Positions 52,307-60,623 of a stretch of 64,000 nt of DNA are shown piece after piece. Position 1 is the first letter of the stretch. Every line of letters starts with the position of its first letter. The notes under the pieces were generated by a model. It did not search any database and was not told where the DNA came from. It was given only the letters and a program-made list of their open reading frames with translations. Both the position numbers and the translations under genes were made by a program. Source of the stretch: JAHFPN01 sp036559465 (lineage in GTDB: Bacteria; Pseudomonadota; Alphaproteobacteria; Rhizobiales; Xanthobacteraceae); the NCBI GenBank assembly GCA_036559465.1, contig DATBTC010000017.1:6447-70446 (forward strand), in the 5' to 3' direction.

Positions 52307-52922
52307 AATTTTTCTCTCCGTTCGACCAGCCGAGGCATGTGCCGTGGCTGGAGTGTCACCGGTTATCTATTTTTAGCGCCCGCTTGAGGGTGGTGGTGTG
52401 CCCGCTTCGGGGTGTTATGGCGGCTCACCTATGAACCAGCCATGAACCGTCTATAACCATCCAGGTCGATCTTTTGTTCCCGGCGAATCTTCAGTCTATT
52501 CTTCCAGCTATTCTGCATGCACGAATTGGACCGGATTCAGGCGCAACTGCCTTCCCACGATGGCGGCGGGCAAAAAATTTACGCCGCGGCAGGAGCCGGG
52601 CGTTTTCGCGAACCGAAAATCAGGGGAGGTCGACACGCCCCGGTCCTCAAGACGAAACCACAAACCGTAAGCCGGCGGCCGCGGGTGGGTTTCGGTCGGT
52701 ATGGCAGCCAACCCCGGCTGCCTTCCAACCTCACTAGACCAACACTATATTTCGTCCGGATCGTGACAAGCAAACGAACGCTACTTGTCCTTACCGGGCA
52801 GCCTAAGCCTCGGGTAAGAATAGGAAAATCAGCCGGTCGTCGGGGTAGATTGCAACCCGGTAATCTGGCGCGCCGCCGCCGCGCCTTAGACTTCCGGCCT
52901 AGAGGGCCGGTAATAAGGAACC
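52307..52922. other. Intergenic region without a recognised gene
   Basis: 616 bp between the divergent folE and IscU-like genes. No frame in it has the codon pattern or length of a real protein, and no tRNA, SRP, RNase P or tmRNA pattern was recognised. The only clear structure is a 6-bp hairpin CCGGCC-TAGAG-GGCCGG at 52894-52910, 12 nt before the IscU-like start. The direct repeat ATGAACC occurs at about 52431 and 52442. It must contain promoters for both genes. Confidence 0.6.
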
Positions 52923-53366
52923 ATGCTCGACCAGGTCTATAACCGCCGAATTCTGGAGCTCGCCGCTGACATCCCCCGGATCGGGCGGCTGGCGGCGGCG
53001 GACGCGTCAGCGACCGCGCACTCCAAGCTGTGCGGCTCGACGGTCACCGTGGACGTTGCCATGGACGGCGACCGGGTGAGCAATTTTGCTCACGAGGTGC
53101 GCGCCTGCGCGCTCGGCCAGGCATCGTCCTCGATCATGGCGCGCAACGTCGTCGGTTCCAGCGCCGACGAATTGAAGCGCGTGCGCGGCGAGATGTTCGA
53201 CATGCTGAAGAAGAACGGCAAGCCGCCGTCAGGGAAATGGGCGGACCTGGCAGTGCTCGAGCCGGTGCGCGATTATTCGGCACGGCACGCCTCGACTATG
53301 CTCACCTTCGACGCGGTCGTGGACGCTATCGGCAAGATCGAGGAAAAGCGGAAGGCCGCGCGATGA
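52923..53366 (+). CDS. Iron-sulfur cluster assembly scaffold-like protein (IscU/SufU family)
   Basis: A 147-aa member of the IscU/NifU N-terminal/SufU family. The first two cysteines are present: Cys37 in SKLCGSTV and Cys62 in EVRACALGQASSSI. The third, normally R-x-x-C, is replaced in RHASTML, where Ser124 takes the position. It therefore may not assemble clusters in the usual way. GGAA lies before the ATG and a hairpin precedes it. The stop overlaps yidD by 4 nt, so the two are coupled. Confidence 0.82.
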   Translation: MLDQVYNRRILELAADIPRIGRLAAADASATAHSKLCGSTVTVDVAMDGDRVSNFAHEVRACALGQASSSIMARNVVGSSADELKRVRGEMFDMLKKNGKPPSGKWADLAVLEPVRDYSARHASTMLTFDAVVDAIGKIEEKRKAAR

Positions 53367-53701
53367 GCATGAGCCGGCTCGACGCGATGTTCGACGCCGC
53401 GGCGCGCGCGCCGCGGGTTGCCGGGCGCGGGCTGGTGCTGGCCTATCGGTATACGTTCTCGGCGATCGCCGGATTCGAATGCCGGCATCTGCCGACCTGT
53501 TCGGAATATGCCGACGAGGCGCTGGAGCGCCATGGCCTGTGGGCGGGCGGCTGGATGACGGCTGCGCGCATCTGCCGGTGTCACCCGTACGGCACGGCGG
53601 GGCTGGATTTCGTACCACGGACTTTATCGCCGCGCGCGCGGTGGTACACTCCGTGGCGTTACGGAGTTTGGCGAGGGACGATGGAACGCGCCGACGGTTG
53701 A
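53363..53701 (+). CDS. yidD: Membrane protein insertion efficiency factor YidD
   Basis: A 112-aa YidD protein. The conserved block is FECRHLPTCSEYADEALERHG, followed by RICRCHPYGTAGLDFVP. The first 33 residues form an amphipathic, membrane-facing helix. In other bacteria YidD helps YidC insert membrane proteins and is usually next to rnpA-rpmH. Here it is instead coupled (ATGA overlap) to an IscU-like gene, as in some alphaproteobacteria. A 30-residue charged C-terminal tail is present. Confidence 0.88.
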   Translation: MSMSRLDAMFDAAARAPRVAGRGLVLAYRYTFSAIAGFECRHLPTCSEYADEALERHGLWAGGWMTAARICRCHPYGTAGLDFVPRTLSPRARWYTPWRYGVWRGTMERADG

Positions 53702-53734
53702 TACAATTACGCCCCCGTCGGCGCGCCCGGCGCT

Positions 53735-54952
53735 TCAGCGGCTACCGGTTCGCAACAACTCGAGCCGCCGAGGCGCTTCCCTCGACCCGAACTCCTTCGC
53801 TTTTTCGTACCAGCTTTGCGCCATCGCGGCGTCGGGCGCGGCGCCGTAGACGCCGAGCTCCTTCAACACGATGGGGTCGTAGGTGGCGGCGAGGATCAGT
53901 GCGGCGCGCGGATCGCGCGCTTCCGCCGCGCGGCGCAACAGCAACCGTGCGCTGGCAAGATCGCCGGTTTCAAACAGTTCCTGACCGCGCTTGAGTAGCG
54001 CCGCCAGTTCCTCGAGATCGAGGCGGCGAGCCGTGGTCGGCGAGGCCGCGTTGGGCGTTGCACCGGGCGCCGCGGCGTTGTCACGCCATTCGAGCCGCAT
54101 GGTTTGCGTATCGGCGAGCGTCCCGTCTGGGAGGCGTAGCGCGACCGTGTAATCCATGGTGCCGACGAAACCCTGCGGCGGGCGCACGTGCGCTCCAGCC
54201 AGCTCATGGGCCGGAACTACCCAGGTGGTCGAGCCCCAGGGCCGGCCGGCGGAGAGCACGGTTCCGACCACGAGGCCGCTAACGATCGCGACTGCGCCGT
54301 CGATCGGACCCTCGGCCTTCAAGCCGACCGGAATCACATCGCCGTTTTCGATGGCGGCGCCTTCGATCACGAGCCGGACGGCCGAAACTGCTGGCGCGGG
54401 CTCGGCCGCGCGCGGCGTATAGGCGGCGACTCGCGTGAGCGCGTCGGAGCTGGCGGTCACCAGCGACTCCGGCAACGACATTTTTCCGGTCGCGGCGTAG
54501 ACCGCGATGCCAGCGAGACAAGCGACGCCGGCGGCGACCGCGTAGGGTGCGAAGCTTCGCCTCACGCGTACCGGCTCCGGCGGCGGAGGCAGCACGACCG
54601 GGTCGAATTCGCGGCGGATGCGGCGCTGCTCGAGCGCGATCTCGCGCTCCAGCCGATCCATTTCGTCCGCGGACAGACGGAGCCGCGTCGGCGGGCGGGG
54701 CCGCGCCGGCGCTTCGGGCCTGCCGGGCAGCCGGGCGGGATGGATCTCGAAGGCGGGCTGCAGTGAAGCTTCGCTAGCGCGCACCTGCTCGGATGCGATT
54801 TCGCGTTCCAACCGGTCGAGGTCGGGGACCAGGCCGGCCTGTCCGCTCGTGGGCGGCGGCTGCTCGGCGCGTGCTTCGGGAAAGGCATCGTAGAGTTCGC
54901 GCTCTTCGGGCGATGGTTCGCGCTGCTGCGGCTGATGAATGGGGGAACTCAT
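53735..54952 (-). CDS. Membrane-anchored hypothetical protein with C-terminal SEL1-like repeats
   Basis: A 405-aa protein. Residues 1-130 are Pro/Glu/Arg-rich and low complexity; they contain two copies of a motif around DRLEREIA (DLDRLEREIASEQ and DEMDRLEREIALEQ). A single membrane helix follows at ~133-152 (FAPYAVAAGVACLAGIAVYA). The C-terminal ~200 aa are outside the membrane and end with TPR/SEL1-like repeats (KRGQELFETGDLASARLLLRRAAE; WYEKAKEFGSREAPRRLELL). Function unknown. It lies 72 bp after the TAXI protein gene on the same strand. Confidence 0.76.
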   Translation of the reverse strand: MSSPIHQPQQREPSPEERELYDAFPEARAEQPPPTSGQAGLVPDLDRLEREIASEQVRASEASLQPAFEIHPARLPGRPEAPARPRPPTRLRLSADEMDRLEREIALEQRRIRREFDPVVLPPPPEPVRVRRSFAPYAVAAGVACLAGIAVYAATGKMSLPESLVTASSDALTRVAAYTPRAAEPAPAVSAVRLVIEGAAIENGDVIPVGLKAEGPIDGAVAIVSGLVVGTVLSAGRPWGSTTWVVPAHELAGAHVRPPQGFVGTMDYTVALRLPDGTLADTQTMRLEWRDNAAAPGATPNAASPTTARRLDLEELAALLKRGQELFETGDLASARLLLRRAAEARDPRAALILAATYDPIVLKELGVYGAAPDAAMAQSWYEKAKEFGSREAPRRLELLRTGSR

Positions 54953-55024
54953 GACAAACCCTCCATTTTCCCGGTATCCGGGTTCTCGGTTGCGGATGAT
55001 GGATCTGGTCGGGGCACTCCCTCG

Positions 55025-56212
55025 TTAGCGGCGCTCGCGCGCCGTCTTCCATTTCAGAAACTCCTGAAACAGTTTCTCGCGATCCTCGGGCGCGAAGGCG
55101 CTCGCGGCCTGGCGCGTGGCGACGAAGTCGTTGAATTGCGCGCGCTCGGCGGGATTGGCCGGCTGCGTTTGCACCGTCGGGCGGTTCTTCTGCAGCCATT
55201 CCTCGGCCGCCTCGTGGCGGTTCCAGCCGGGCAGTGTGGCGGCGAGGTTCGCTTCCATCCATTTCGGATGGCGCGGCTTCTTCTGGAACTCGGCGAGCTT
55301 GGGGAAGAACGCGTTGACGAAGGTCTCGATGCGCCGGTAGCGCTCGGAGCCCTTGGGCCAGTTATAGGCGAACAGCACGGCGCCCACGGCGATGGTGTCG
55401 ATCTGCTGGCCGGGTTCGATCAGGGTCGGGTAGTCCTCGTGCGTGAGCACGGCAGGATAGAAATAGTCCTGCAGCGGTTTGGCATACGCCACCGGCAGGA
55501 GACGGAATCCGTCCGCCGAACGGATCGTCCGCGTGGAGCCCGTGGGCTTGCCGGCGATCAGGATGCTCGCGGCGATCTCGCCCTTCTTCAGCGCCTCGAA
55601 GGCGTCGGCCTGGCCCATGTTGACTTCCTTGACCGAGATTTTCAGCCGTTCGAAAATTTCACGAGTCGAGAGCTGGGTGCCGCTGCCGATGTCGCTGAAG
55701 TTCACCGTCTTGCCGGCCAACTGCTCGATCGAGGTGATGCCTGACTCGGCGCGCACGATGAGGTGCATTTCCTCGTTGAACAGCTTGGCGATGTAGACGA
55801 ACTTGTCGTCGACCGGGCCGATCTCGTTGGTGCGCTTGAAGCGGTTGAGCAGCACCGACTGGGTGATGCCGAGATCGACGCCCTTGAGGAAGCGCACGTC
55901 GCGCAGATTCTGCCCGCCGCCTTTGCCGATGACGGCCAGCACGCGGAGCGTGTTGTCCTTCTCGTCGTCGAGCACCGCGGTCATATCGTATGCGGCCCGC
56001 AAATACGTGCCGTTCGGGTTGCCCGAGACGATATAGATGGTGTTCTGGTTGGTGAGCTGTCCGAGCTTGCCGACGTTGGGCCTTTCTTGCGCGATCGACG
56101 GTGCGACAAGCAGGCTGGCAGCAGCGAAAAACAAGGCGAACGCGATACGCGCGATATAGTTCTCGGGTACGCGGACGCAACCGGCCGCACGCGGCCGTGA
56201 CATGCCGTTCAT
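55025..56212 (-). CDS. TAXI family TRAP transporter solute-binding protein
   Basis: A 395-aa periplasmic binding protein of the TAXI family. An N-terminal tail precedes a signal peptide (about residues 20-42: IARIAFALFFAAASLLVAPSIAQ). The family pattern is IYIVSGNPNGTYLRAAYDM, then FLKGVDLGITQSVLLNRF and LAGKTVNFSDIGSGTQLSTREIFERL. TAXI binding proteins usually work with a fused DctQM permease, often encoded next door. No permease is in the window, so it may be an orphan or use a distant one. The ligand is unknown. Confidence 0.85.
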   Translation of the reverse strand: MNGMSRPRAAGCVRVPENYIARIAFALFFAAASLLVAPSIAQERPNVGKLGQLTNQNTIYIVSGNPNGTYLRAAYDMTAVLDDEKDNTLRVLAVIGKGGGQNLRDVRFLKGVDLGITQSVLLNRFKRTNEIGPVDDKFVYIAKLFNEEMHLIVRAESGITSIEQLAGKTVNFSDIGSGTQLSTREIFERLKISVKEVNMGQADAFEALKKGEIAASILIAGKPTGSTRTIRSADGFRLLPVAYAKPLQDYFYPAVLTHEDYPTLIEPGQQIDTIAVGAVLFAYNWPKGSERYRRIETFVNAFFPKLAEFQKKPRHPKWMEANLAATLPGWNRHEAAEEWLQKNRPTVQTQPANPAERAQFNDFVATRQAASAFAPEDREKLFQEFLKWKTARERR

Positions 56213-56518
56213 GACCCCTCCGTTTCACGCCCGGCGACCGGAAGGATTTATTCCGAGACGCCGCTTCCCACTTCGCGGCCCTGTGCGGGCTCTTTTTCCG
56301 GAGGCGAATCAAGCGCGCGAATGTGTCATCTGTTCGCAGGCTTTGTGACTTGATTCGGGTATTCCATCGGCCGCGAAAAAATGATGAAGTGTGTTCGAAA
56401 ATCTTCAGTAAAAACGGCGTGCGCCGAACCGGCTCGGCATCTGCCGCAATCTGATCTACAAATGTCCGGTCACGCTTACCTGCGTTCGTAGGCAGCGAGT
56501 GAGCAGGAGACGAAGAAA
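56213..56518. promoter_or_regulatory. Divergent intergenic region between the TAXI gene and thrS
   Basis: 306 bp without coding evidence. It must contain the promoters of the divergent TAXI protein gene and thrS. It is slightly AT-richer (TTTGTGACTTGATTCGGG) than the neighbours. A GGAGACGAAGAAA purine-rich site precedes the thrS ATG. No T-box or other riboswitch pattern was recognised, and none is expected in this lineage. Confidence 0.5.
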
Positions 56519-58462
56519 ATGGTCACGCTGACCTTTCCCGACGGCGCGCGCCGCGAATACCCCGACAACAGCACGGGTTTGGATGTCGCCAAGGCGATTT
56601 CGCCGTCGCTCGCCAAGCGCACGGTTGCCATGGCGCTCGACGGTGTGGTCGCCGACCTCACGGACAAGATCGAAAAACCCTCTAAAATTGAATTCATCGC
56701 GCGAGACGACCCGCGCGCGCTCGAATTGATCCGCCACGACGCCGCGCACGTGATGGCTGAGGCCGTGCAAACGCTGTGGCCCGGCACCCAGGTGACGATC
56801 GGCCCGGTGATCGAGAACGGCTTCTATTACGACTTTTTCCGCAATGAGCCGTTCCGGCCCGAGGATTTCCCGGCGATCGAGAAGAAAATGCGCGAGATTG
56901 TGGCGAAGGACAAACCCTTCACCAAGGAAGTCTGGTCGCGCGAGCAGGCCAAGAAGGTATTCCGCGACAAGGGCGAGAACTTCAAGATCGAGCTGATCGA
57001 CGCGATCCCGGCCGGCGAGGCGCTGAAAATCTACAAGCAGGGCGACTGGTTCGACCTGTGCCGCGGGCCTCACATGACCTCGGTCGGCAAAATCGGCAAT
57101 GCCTTCAAACTGATGCGGGCGGCGGGGGCCTATTGGCGCGGGGATTCCAAGAATCCGATGCTGACGCGCATCTACGGCACCGCCTGGGCCACGCAGGAAG
57201 CGCTCGACCAATATCTGCACCAGCTCGAAGAGGCCGAGAAGCGCGACCACCGCCGGCTCGGGCGCGAGATGGATCTGTTTCATTTCCAGGAAGAAGCGCC
57301 GGGCGCGGTGTTCTGGCACCCCAAGGGATGGACGCTGTTCCAGACGCTCGAGAACTACATCCGCCGCCGCCAAGGCGCGGTCGGTTACGCGGAAGTGAGC
57401 GCGCCGCAGCTGATGGATTCCTCGCTGTGGGTCGCGTCCGGCCACATGGAAAAATTCCGCGACATGATGTTCATCACCGAGGAGCGCGAGGACGAAGCGC
57501 GGCGCTACGTCATCAAGCCGATGAACTGCCCGGGCCACATCCAGATTTTCAAAAACGGGCTGAAGAGCTATCGCGATCTGCCCTACAAGCTCGCCGAACT
57601 CGGCAAGGTGCACCGCTTCGAGCCGTCGGGCGCGCTGCATGGGCTGATGCGCGTGCGCGCCTTCACGCAGGACGACGCGCATGTGTTCGTCACCGAGGAG
57701 CAGATCACCGCCGAATGCGTCGCGATCAACGAGCTGATCCTCTCGATCTACGAGGATTTCGGCTTCGGCGACGTGCGCATCAAATATTCCGACCGGCCGG
57801 AAAAGCGCGTCGGCGACGATGCGGTGTGGGACCGTGCCGAGGATTCGCTGAAGCGCGCGCTCGAAGCCTGCGGGCGGCCCTGGACGCTCAACAAAGGCGA
57901 GGGCGCCTTCTACGGACCCAAGCTCGAATATGTGTTGCGCGACGCCATCGGTCGCGACTGGCAATGCGGCACAGTGCAGGTCGATCTCAACATGCCGGGC
58001 CGGCTCGGGGCGTTCTACATCGCGCCCTCGGGCGACAAGGTGACGCCGGTGATGATCCACCGCGCGCTGTTCGGCTCGCTCGAGCGCTTCATCGGGATTC
58101 TGGTGGAGCACTATGCCGGCCACCTGCCGCTATGGCTGTCGCCGGTGCAGGCCGTGGTTTGCACCATCGCGCAGGACGCCGACGCCTACGCCGAGGAAGT
58201 GATCGCCGCCGCCAAGCGGGCGGGGCTGCGGGTCGAGGGCGATCTCCGGAACGAGAAAATCACCTACAAGGTGCGCGAACACTCGCTGGCGAAAATTCCG
58301 GCGCTGCTCGTGGTCGGCAAGAAGGAGGCGGCCGAGCGCTCGGTCTCGATCCGGCGGCTCGGATCGCCGGAGCAATCCTCGATGCCGCTCGACGCGGCGC
58401 TCAAGGCGCTGGCGGTGGAAAGCGTGCCGCCGGATGTGAAGCGCGCGGGCGAGGCGGCCTAA
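56519..58462 (+). CDS. thrS: Threonyl-tRNA synthetase
   Basis: Charges tRNA-Thr, 647 aa, cytoplasmic. The order is TGS-like N-domain (residues 1-62), editing/SAD domain (HDAAHVMAEAVQTLWPG and FYYDFF), catalytic class II core (MNCPGHIQIFKNGLKSYRDLPYKLAELG, GALHGLMRVRAFTQDDAHVF) and the C-terminal anticodon-binding domain (GVRVE-like AGLRVEGDLRNEKITYKVREHSLAKIPALLVVG). The catalytic zinc cysteine is in MNCPGH. The gene is a full-length housekeeping gene. It is convergent with the DUF6428 gene. Confidence 0.97.
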   Translation: MVTLTFPDGARREYPDNSTGLDVAKAISPSLAKRTVAMALDGVVADLTDKIEKPSKIEFIARDDPRALELIRHDAAHVMAEAVQTLWPGTQVTIGPVIENGFYYDFFRNEPFRPEDFPAIEKKMREIVAKDKPFTKEVWSREQAKKVFRDKGENFKIELIDAIPAGEALKIYKQGDWFDLCRGPHMTSVGKIGNAFKLMRAAGAYWRGDSKNPMLTRIYGTAWATQEALDQYLHQLEEAEKRDHRRLGREMDLFHFQEEAPGAVFWHPKGWTLFQTLENYIRRRQGAVGYAEVSAPQLMDSSLWVASGHMEKFRDMMFITEEREDEARRYVIKPMNCPGHIQIFKNGLKSYRDLPYKLAELGKVHRFEPSGALHGLMRVRAFTQDDAHVFVTEEQITAECVAINELILSIYEDFGFGDVRIKYSDRPEKRVGDDAVWDRAEDSLKRALEACGRPWTLNKGEGAFYGPKLEYVLRDAIGRDWQCGTVQVDLNMPGRLGAFYIAPSGDKVTPVMIHRALFGSLERFIGILVEHYAGHLPLWLSPVQAVVCTIAQDADAYAEEVIAAAKRAGLRVEGDLRNEKITYKVREHSLAKIPALLVVGKKEAAERSVSIRRLGSPEQSSMPLDAALKALAVESVPPDVKRAGEAA

Positions 58463-58496
58463 TTTTTTCCGTCAAGCCCGGCCACTACGAATACTC

Positions 58497-59021
58497 TTAG
58501 CTGCAACATGCCCGCGCTTCGTTTGCCTTCGGCGCCTGGTCCAGCCAACGGTCGCGCGGCTTGCAGCTAGCCGGCCGGCGCTTGAGCGAAACGCGGACGG
58601 TCTGGCCCGCGATCTCGACGGCCTCGACCCCGAACAGCCGTATGGCGCTTGAAGGGTCGCTCACCTCGAACGTGAGCTTGGCTCCGGCGTCGGACCGCAC
58701 TTCGGCGGCGAACTTCTTCATGATGGCGAGGAATTTCCACACTGGCATGTAGCCTAGGCCGGCCTCGGCGGACACGTCCCAGAGCTGGATGAAGGTCTCG
58801 CGCCAGGATTCGGGATTGGCGCCGCAATCGAGCGCGTCGAAGCGGCCGGACTTGACCTCGGTCACGTGATAGCCGGGCAGCACCTCGCGCCCGTCATAGA
58901 CGAACACCAACGCCTTCTGTCCGTGATCGGCCAGCGCGTCGAGCAGGCGGCCGGTGGGAACGTCACCGGACCAGACGGGAGCGGGGGTCGGCGCGGCAGG
59001 GGACTTGTCGAGCGAGAGCAT
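58497..59021 (-). CDS. DUF6428 family protein (arsenic cluster)
   Basis: A 174-aa protein of the DUF6428 family. Recognisable parts are ALVFVYDGREVLPGYHVTEVKSG near residues 37-59, RETFIQLWDVS and KFLAIMKKF, and a C-terminal ACCS. The ATG at 59021 is preferred because AGGA lies 8 nt before it. DUF6428 genes are often found beside arsenic resistance genes, and this one is divergent from arsR over the likely operator. A cytoplasmic soluble protein of unknown role. It is convergent with thrS. Confidence 0.78.
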   Translation of the reverse strand: MLSLDKSPAAPTPAPVWSGDVPTGRLLDALADHGQKALVFVYDGREVLPGYHVTEVKSGRFDALDCGANPESWRETFIQLWDVSAEAGLGYMPVWKFLAIMKKFAAEVRSDAGAKLTFEVSDPSSAIRLFGVEAVEIAGQTVRVSLKRRPASCKPRDRWLDQAPKANEARACCS

Positions 59022-59034
59022 CGGGGCTATCCTC

Positions 59035-59070
59035 ATTTCAACGATTCTATCATTCAAGGATGATTGAAAT
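59035..59070. promoter_or_regulatory. Inverted repeats between the DUF6428 gene and arsR, probable ArsR operator
   Basis: A 7-bp inverted repeat ATTTCAA (59035-59041) / TTGAAAT (59064-59070) ends directly before the arsR ATG. Inside it, ATTCAA (59052-59057) and TTGAAA (59064-59069) form a second, shorter repeat with a 6-nt spacer. TTCAA/TTGAA half-sites are common in ArsR operators. It is between the divergent arsR and DUF6428 starts, so one site could control both. Confidence 0.6.
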
Positions 59071-59430
59071 ATGAAAGAGAGTCAAGCGCTCGTCTCGCTG
59101 GCCGCTCTATCGCAGGAAACGCGGCTCCGCGTGGTGCGCCGCCTGGTCCGCGCCGGCGAAAAGGGTATCCCAGCGGGGTCGCTGGCCGACGGGCTCGGCG
59201 TTTCGCCCTCCAACGTGTCGTTTCACCTCAAAGAGCTCGAGCAGGCCGGGCTGGTCGCGGCGCGGCGTGAAGCGCGCTCCATTATTTACACGGCCGACTA
59301 CAAGACACTGAACGGCCTGATCCGGTTTCTGATGGAGGATTGCTGCGACGGCCGGCCGGAGATCTGCACGTCGGCGCTGGCGGATTGCTGCTCGTCCTCG
59401 CCCGCGAAGAAGGAGCGCGCGCATGCCTGA
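59071..59430 (+). CDS. arsR: ArsR-family arsenic-responsive repressor
   Basis: A 119-aa winged-helix repressor. The DNA-recognition helix is VSPSNVSFHLKELEQAGLV at residues 44-62, followed by the wing ARREARSIIY. The C-terminal metalloid-binding cysteines are Cys91/Cys92, Cys99 and Cys106/Cys107 (DCC...IC...DCC), away from the DNA helix, as in several alphaproteobacterial ArsR types. Arsenite binding would release DNA and open arsC and the channel gene. The stop overlaps arsC by 8 nt. Its operator is the repeat just upstream. Confidence 0.9.
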   Translation: MKESQALVSLAALSQETRLRVVRRLVRAGEKGIPAGSLADGLGVSPSNVSFHLKELEQAGLVAARREARSIIYTADYKTLNGLIRFLMEDCCDGRPEICTSALADCCSSSPAKKERAHA

Positions 59431-59950
59431 GCGCGTCTACAACGTGCTCTTTCTCTGCACCGGCAACTCGGCGCGCTCGGTGATGGCCGAAGCGATTCTA
59501 AACAAGCTAGGGCGCGGAAAATTTCGCGCGTTCAGCGCCGGCAGCCAGCCCAAAGGCGAAATCAATCCGCAGACCATCCAGCTCCTGGCAAAGCTCGGCT
59601 ACGACACTTCAAGCTATCGTTCGAAATCCTGGGAGGAATTCGCGCGGCCCGGCGCGCCGAAGCTCGATTTCGTCTTCACGGTTTGCGACGACGCGGCGGG
59701 AGAAACCTGCCCGGTCTGGCCCGGCCAGCCGATGACCGCGCACTGGGGCATTCCGGACCCGGCCGCCGCGAGCGGCACGTCCGCGCAGATCGCGCTCGCG
59801 TTCAGCAGCGCGTATCGCATGCTGTCGCGCCGCATCGAGATTTTCGCGGCACTGACGTTCGACAAGCTCGATCGGCTGGTGCTGCAGACGAAGCTGCACG
59901 ATATCGGCAAGCTGCCGCGGCACGCGCCCGAGGTCGAGACGAGTTCTTGA
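59423..59950 (+). CDS. arsC: Arsenate reductase (low-molecular-weight phosphatase type)
   Basis: A 175-aa arsenate reductase of the LMW-PTPase fold, thioredoxin- or glutaredoxin-coupled in other species. The P-loop CTGNSARS spans residues 12-19, with nucleophile Cys12 and Arg18. The aspartate loop is AHWGIPDPAA. Cysteines in FTVCDDAAGETCPVW could carry the disulfide cascade. It makes arsenite from arsenate, which must then leave the cell. It overlaps arsR by 8 nt and the channel gene by 1 nt. Confidence 0.91.
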   Translation: MPERVYNVLFLCTGNSARSVMAEAILNKLGRGKFRAFSAGSQPKGEINPQTIQLLAKLGYDTSSYRSKSWEEFARPGAPKLDFVFTVCDDAAGETCPVWPGQPMTAHWGIPDPAAASGTSAQIALAFSSAYRMLSRRIEIFAALTFDKLDRLVLQTKLHDIGKLPRHAPEVETSS

Positions 59951-60609
59951 TGCCGCGCCCGCTCGCGCAACGCGCGGTATCCGAGGCGCTCGGCACGGCG
60001 ATCTTGCTCGCCGCCGTGGTCGGCTCGGGCATCATGGCGGCGAAACTTTCCGGCGGAAACGGCGCGATCGCGCTCCTGTGCAACACGCTCGCCACTGGCG
60101 CGATTCTCACGGTGCTGATTCTAACGTTCGGTCCGATTTCCGGCGCCCATTTCAACCCGGCCGTGAGCGTCGCGTTCGCGTTGCGCGGCGAGCTGCCGTG
60201 GCGGGAAGCGGGATTGTTCATCGTGGTGCAGATCGCCGGCGGCGTGCTCGGCGTATGGGCCGCGCATTTCATGTTCGAGCTGCCGCTCTGGCAATTCTCC
60301 ACCACCGCGCGCACCGGCGCGGGGCAGTGGTTCGCCGAAGCGGTCGCCGCCTTCGGCCTAGTGCTCACGATCCTGGGCTGCCTCGCGCACACCAAGGCGG
60401 CGGTGCCCTACGCGGTCGGCCTCTACATCACCTCGGCCTATTGGTTCACCGCCTCCACGTCGTTCGCCAATCCGGCGGTGACGATCGCGCGCTCGCTCTC
60501 CGACACCTTCGCCGGCATCGCGCCGGGCGACGTGGCCGCGTTCATCGTCGCGCAGATGATCGGAATGCTGGTGGCGGTGGCGCTGGCGAGGTGGTTGTTT
60601 CGTAAGTGA
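59950..60609 (+). CDS. aqpS: Aquaglyceroporin (MIP family), arsenic operon
   Basis: A 219-aa membrane channel with six helices and two NPA boxes: GAHFNPAVS near residue 70 and SFANPAVTIARS near residue 178. The fold is MIP (aquaporin/aquaglyceroporin). It is the third gene of arsR-arsC-aqpS with a TGATG overlap to arsC. In Sinorhizobium meliloti AqpS lets arsenite formed by ArsC flow out down its gradient, replacing an ArsB/ACR3 pump. No pump gene is seen here, so the same mechanism is likely. Confidence 0.88.
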   Translation: MPRPLAQRAVSEALGTAILLAAVVGSGIMAAKLSGGNGAIALLCNTLATGAILTVLILTFGPISGAHFNPAVSVAFALRGELPWREAGLFIVVQIAGGVLGVWAAHFMFELPLWQFSTTARTGAGQWFAEAVAAFGLVLTILGCLAHTKAAVPYAVGLYITSAYWFTASTSFANPAVTIARSLSDTFAGIAPGDVAAFIVAQMIGMLVAVALARWLFRK

Positions 60610-60623
60610 TACCGCGCTGAGTT

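Noticed and set aside
52517..52942. Possible gene in the gap upstream of the IscU-like gene
   Set aside because: The frame has a shadow-like, Arg/Pro-rich composition, has no recognisable motif, and runs past the start of the IscU-like gene.
56456..58123. Long minus-strand frame (555 codons) opposite thrS
   Set aside because: Antisense shadow; no plausible protein.
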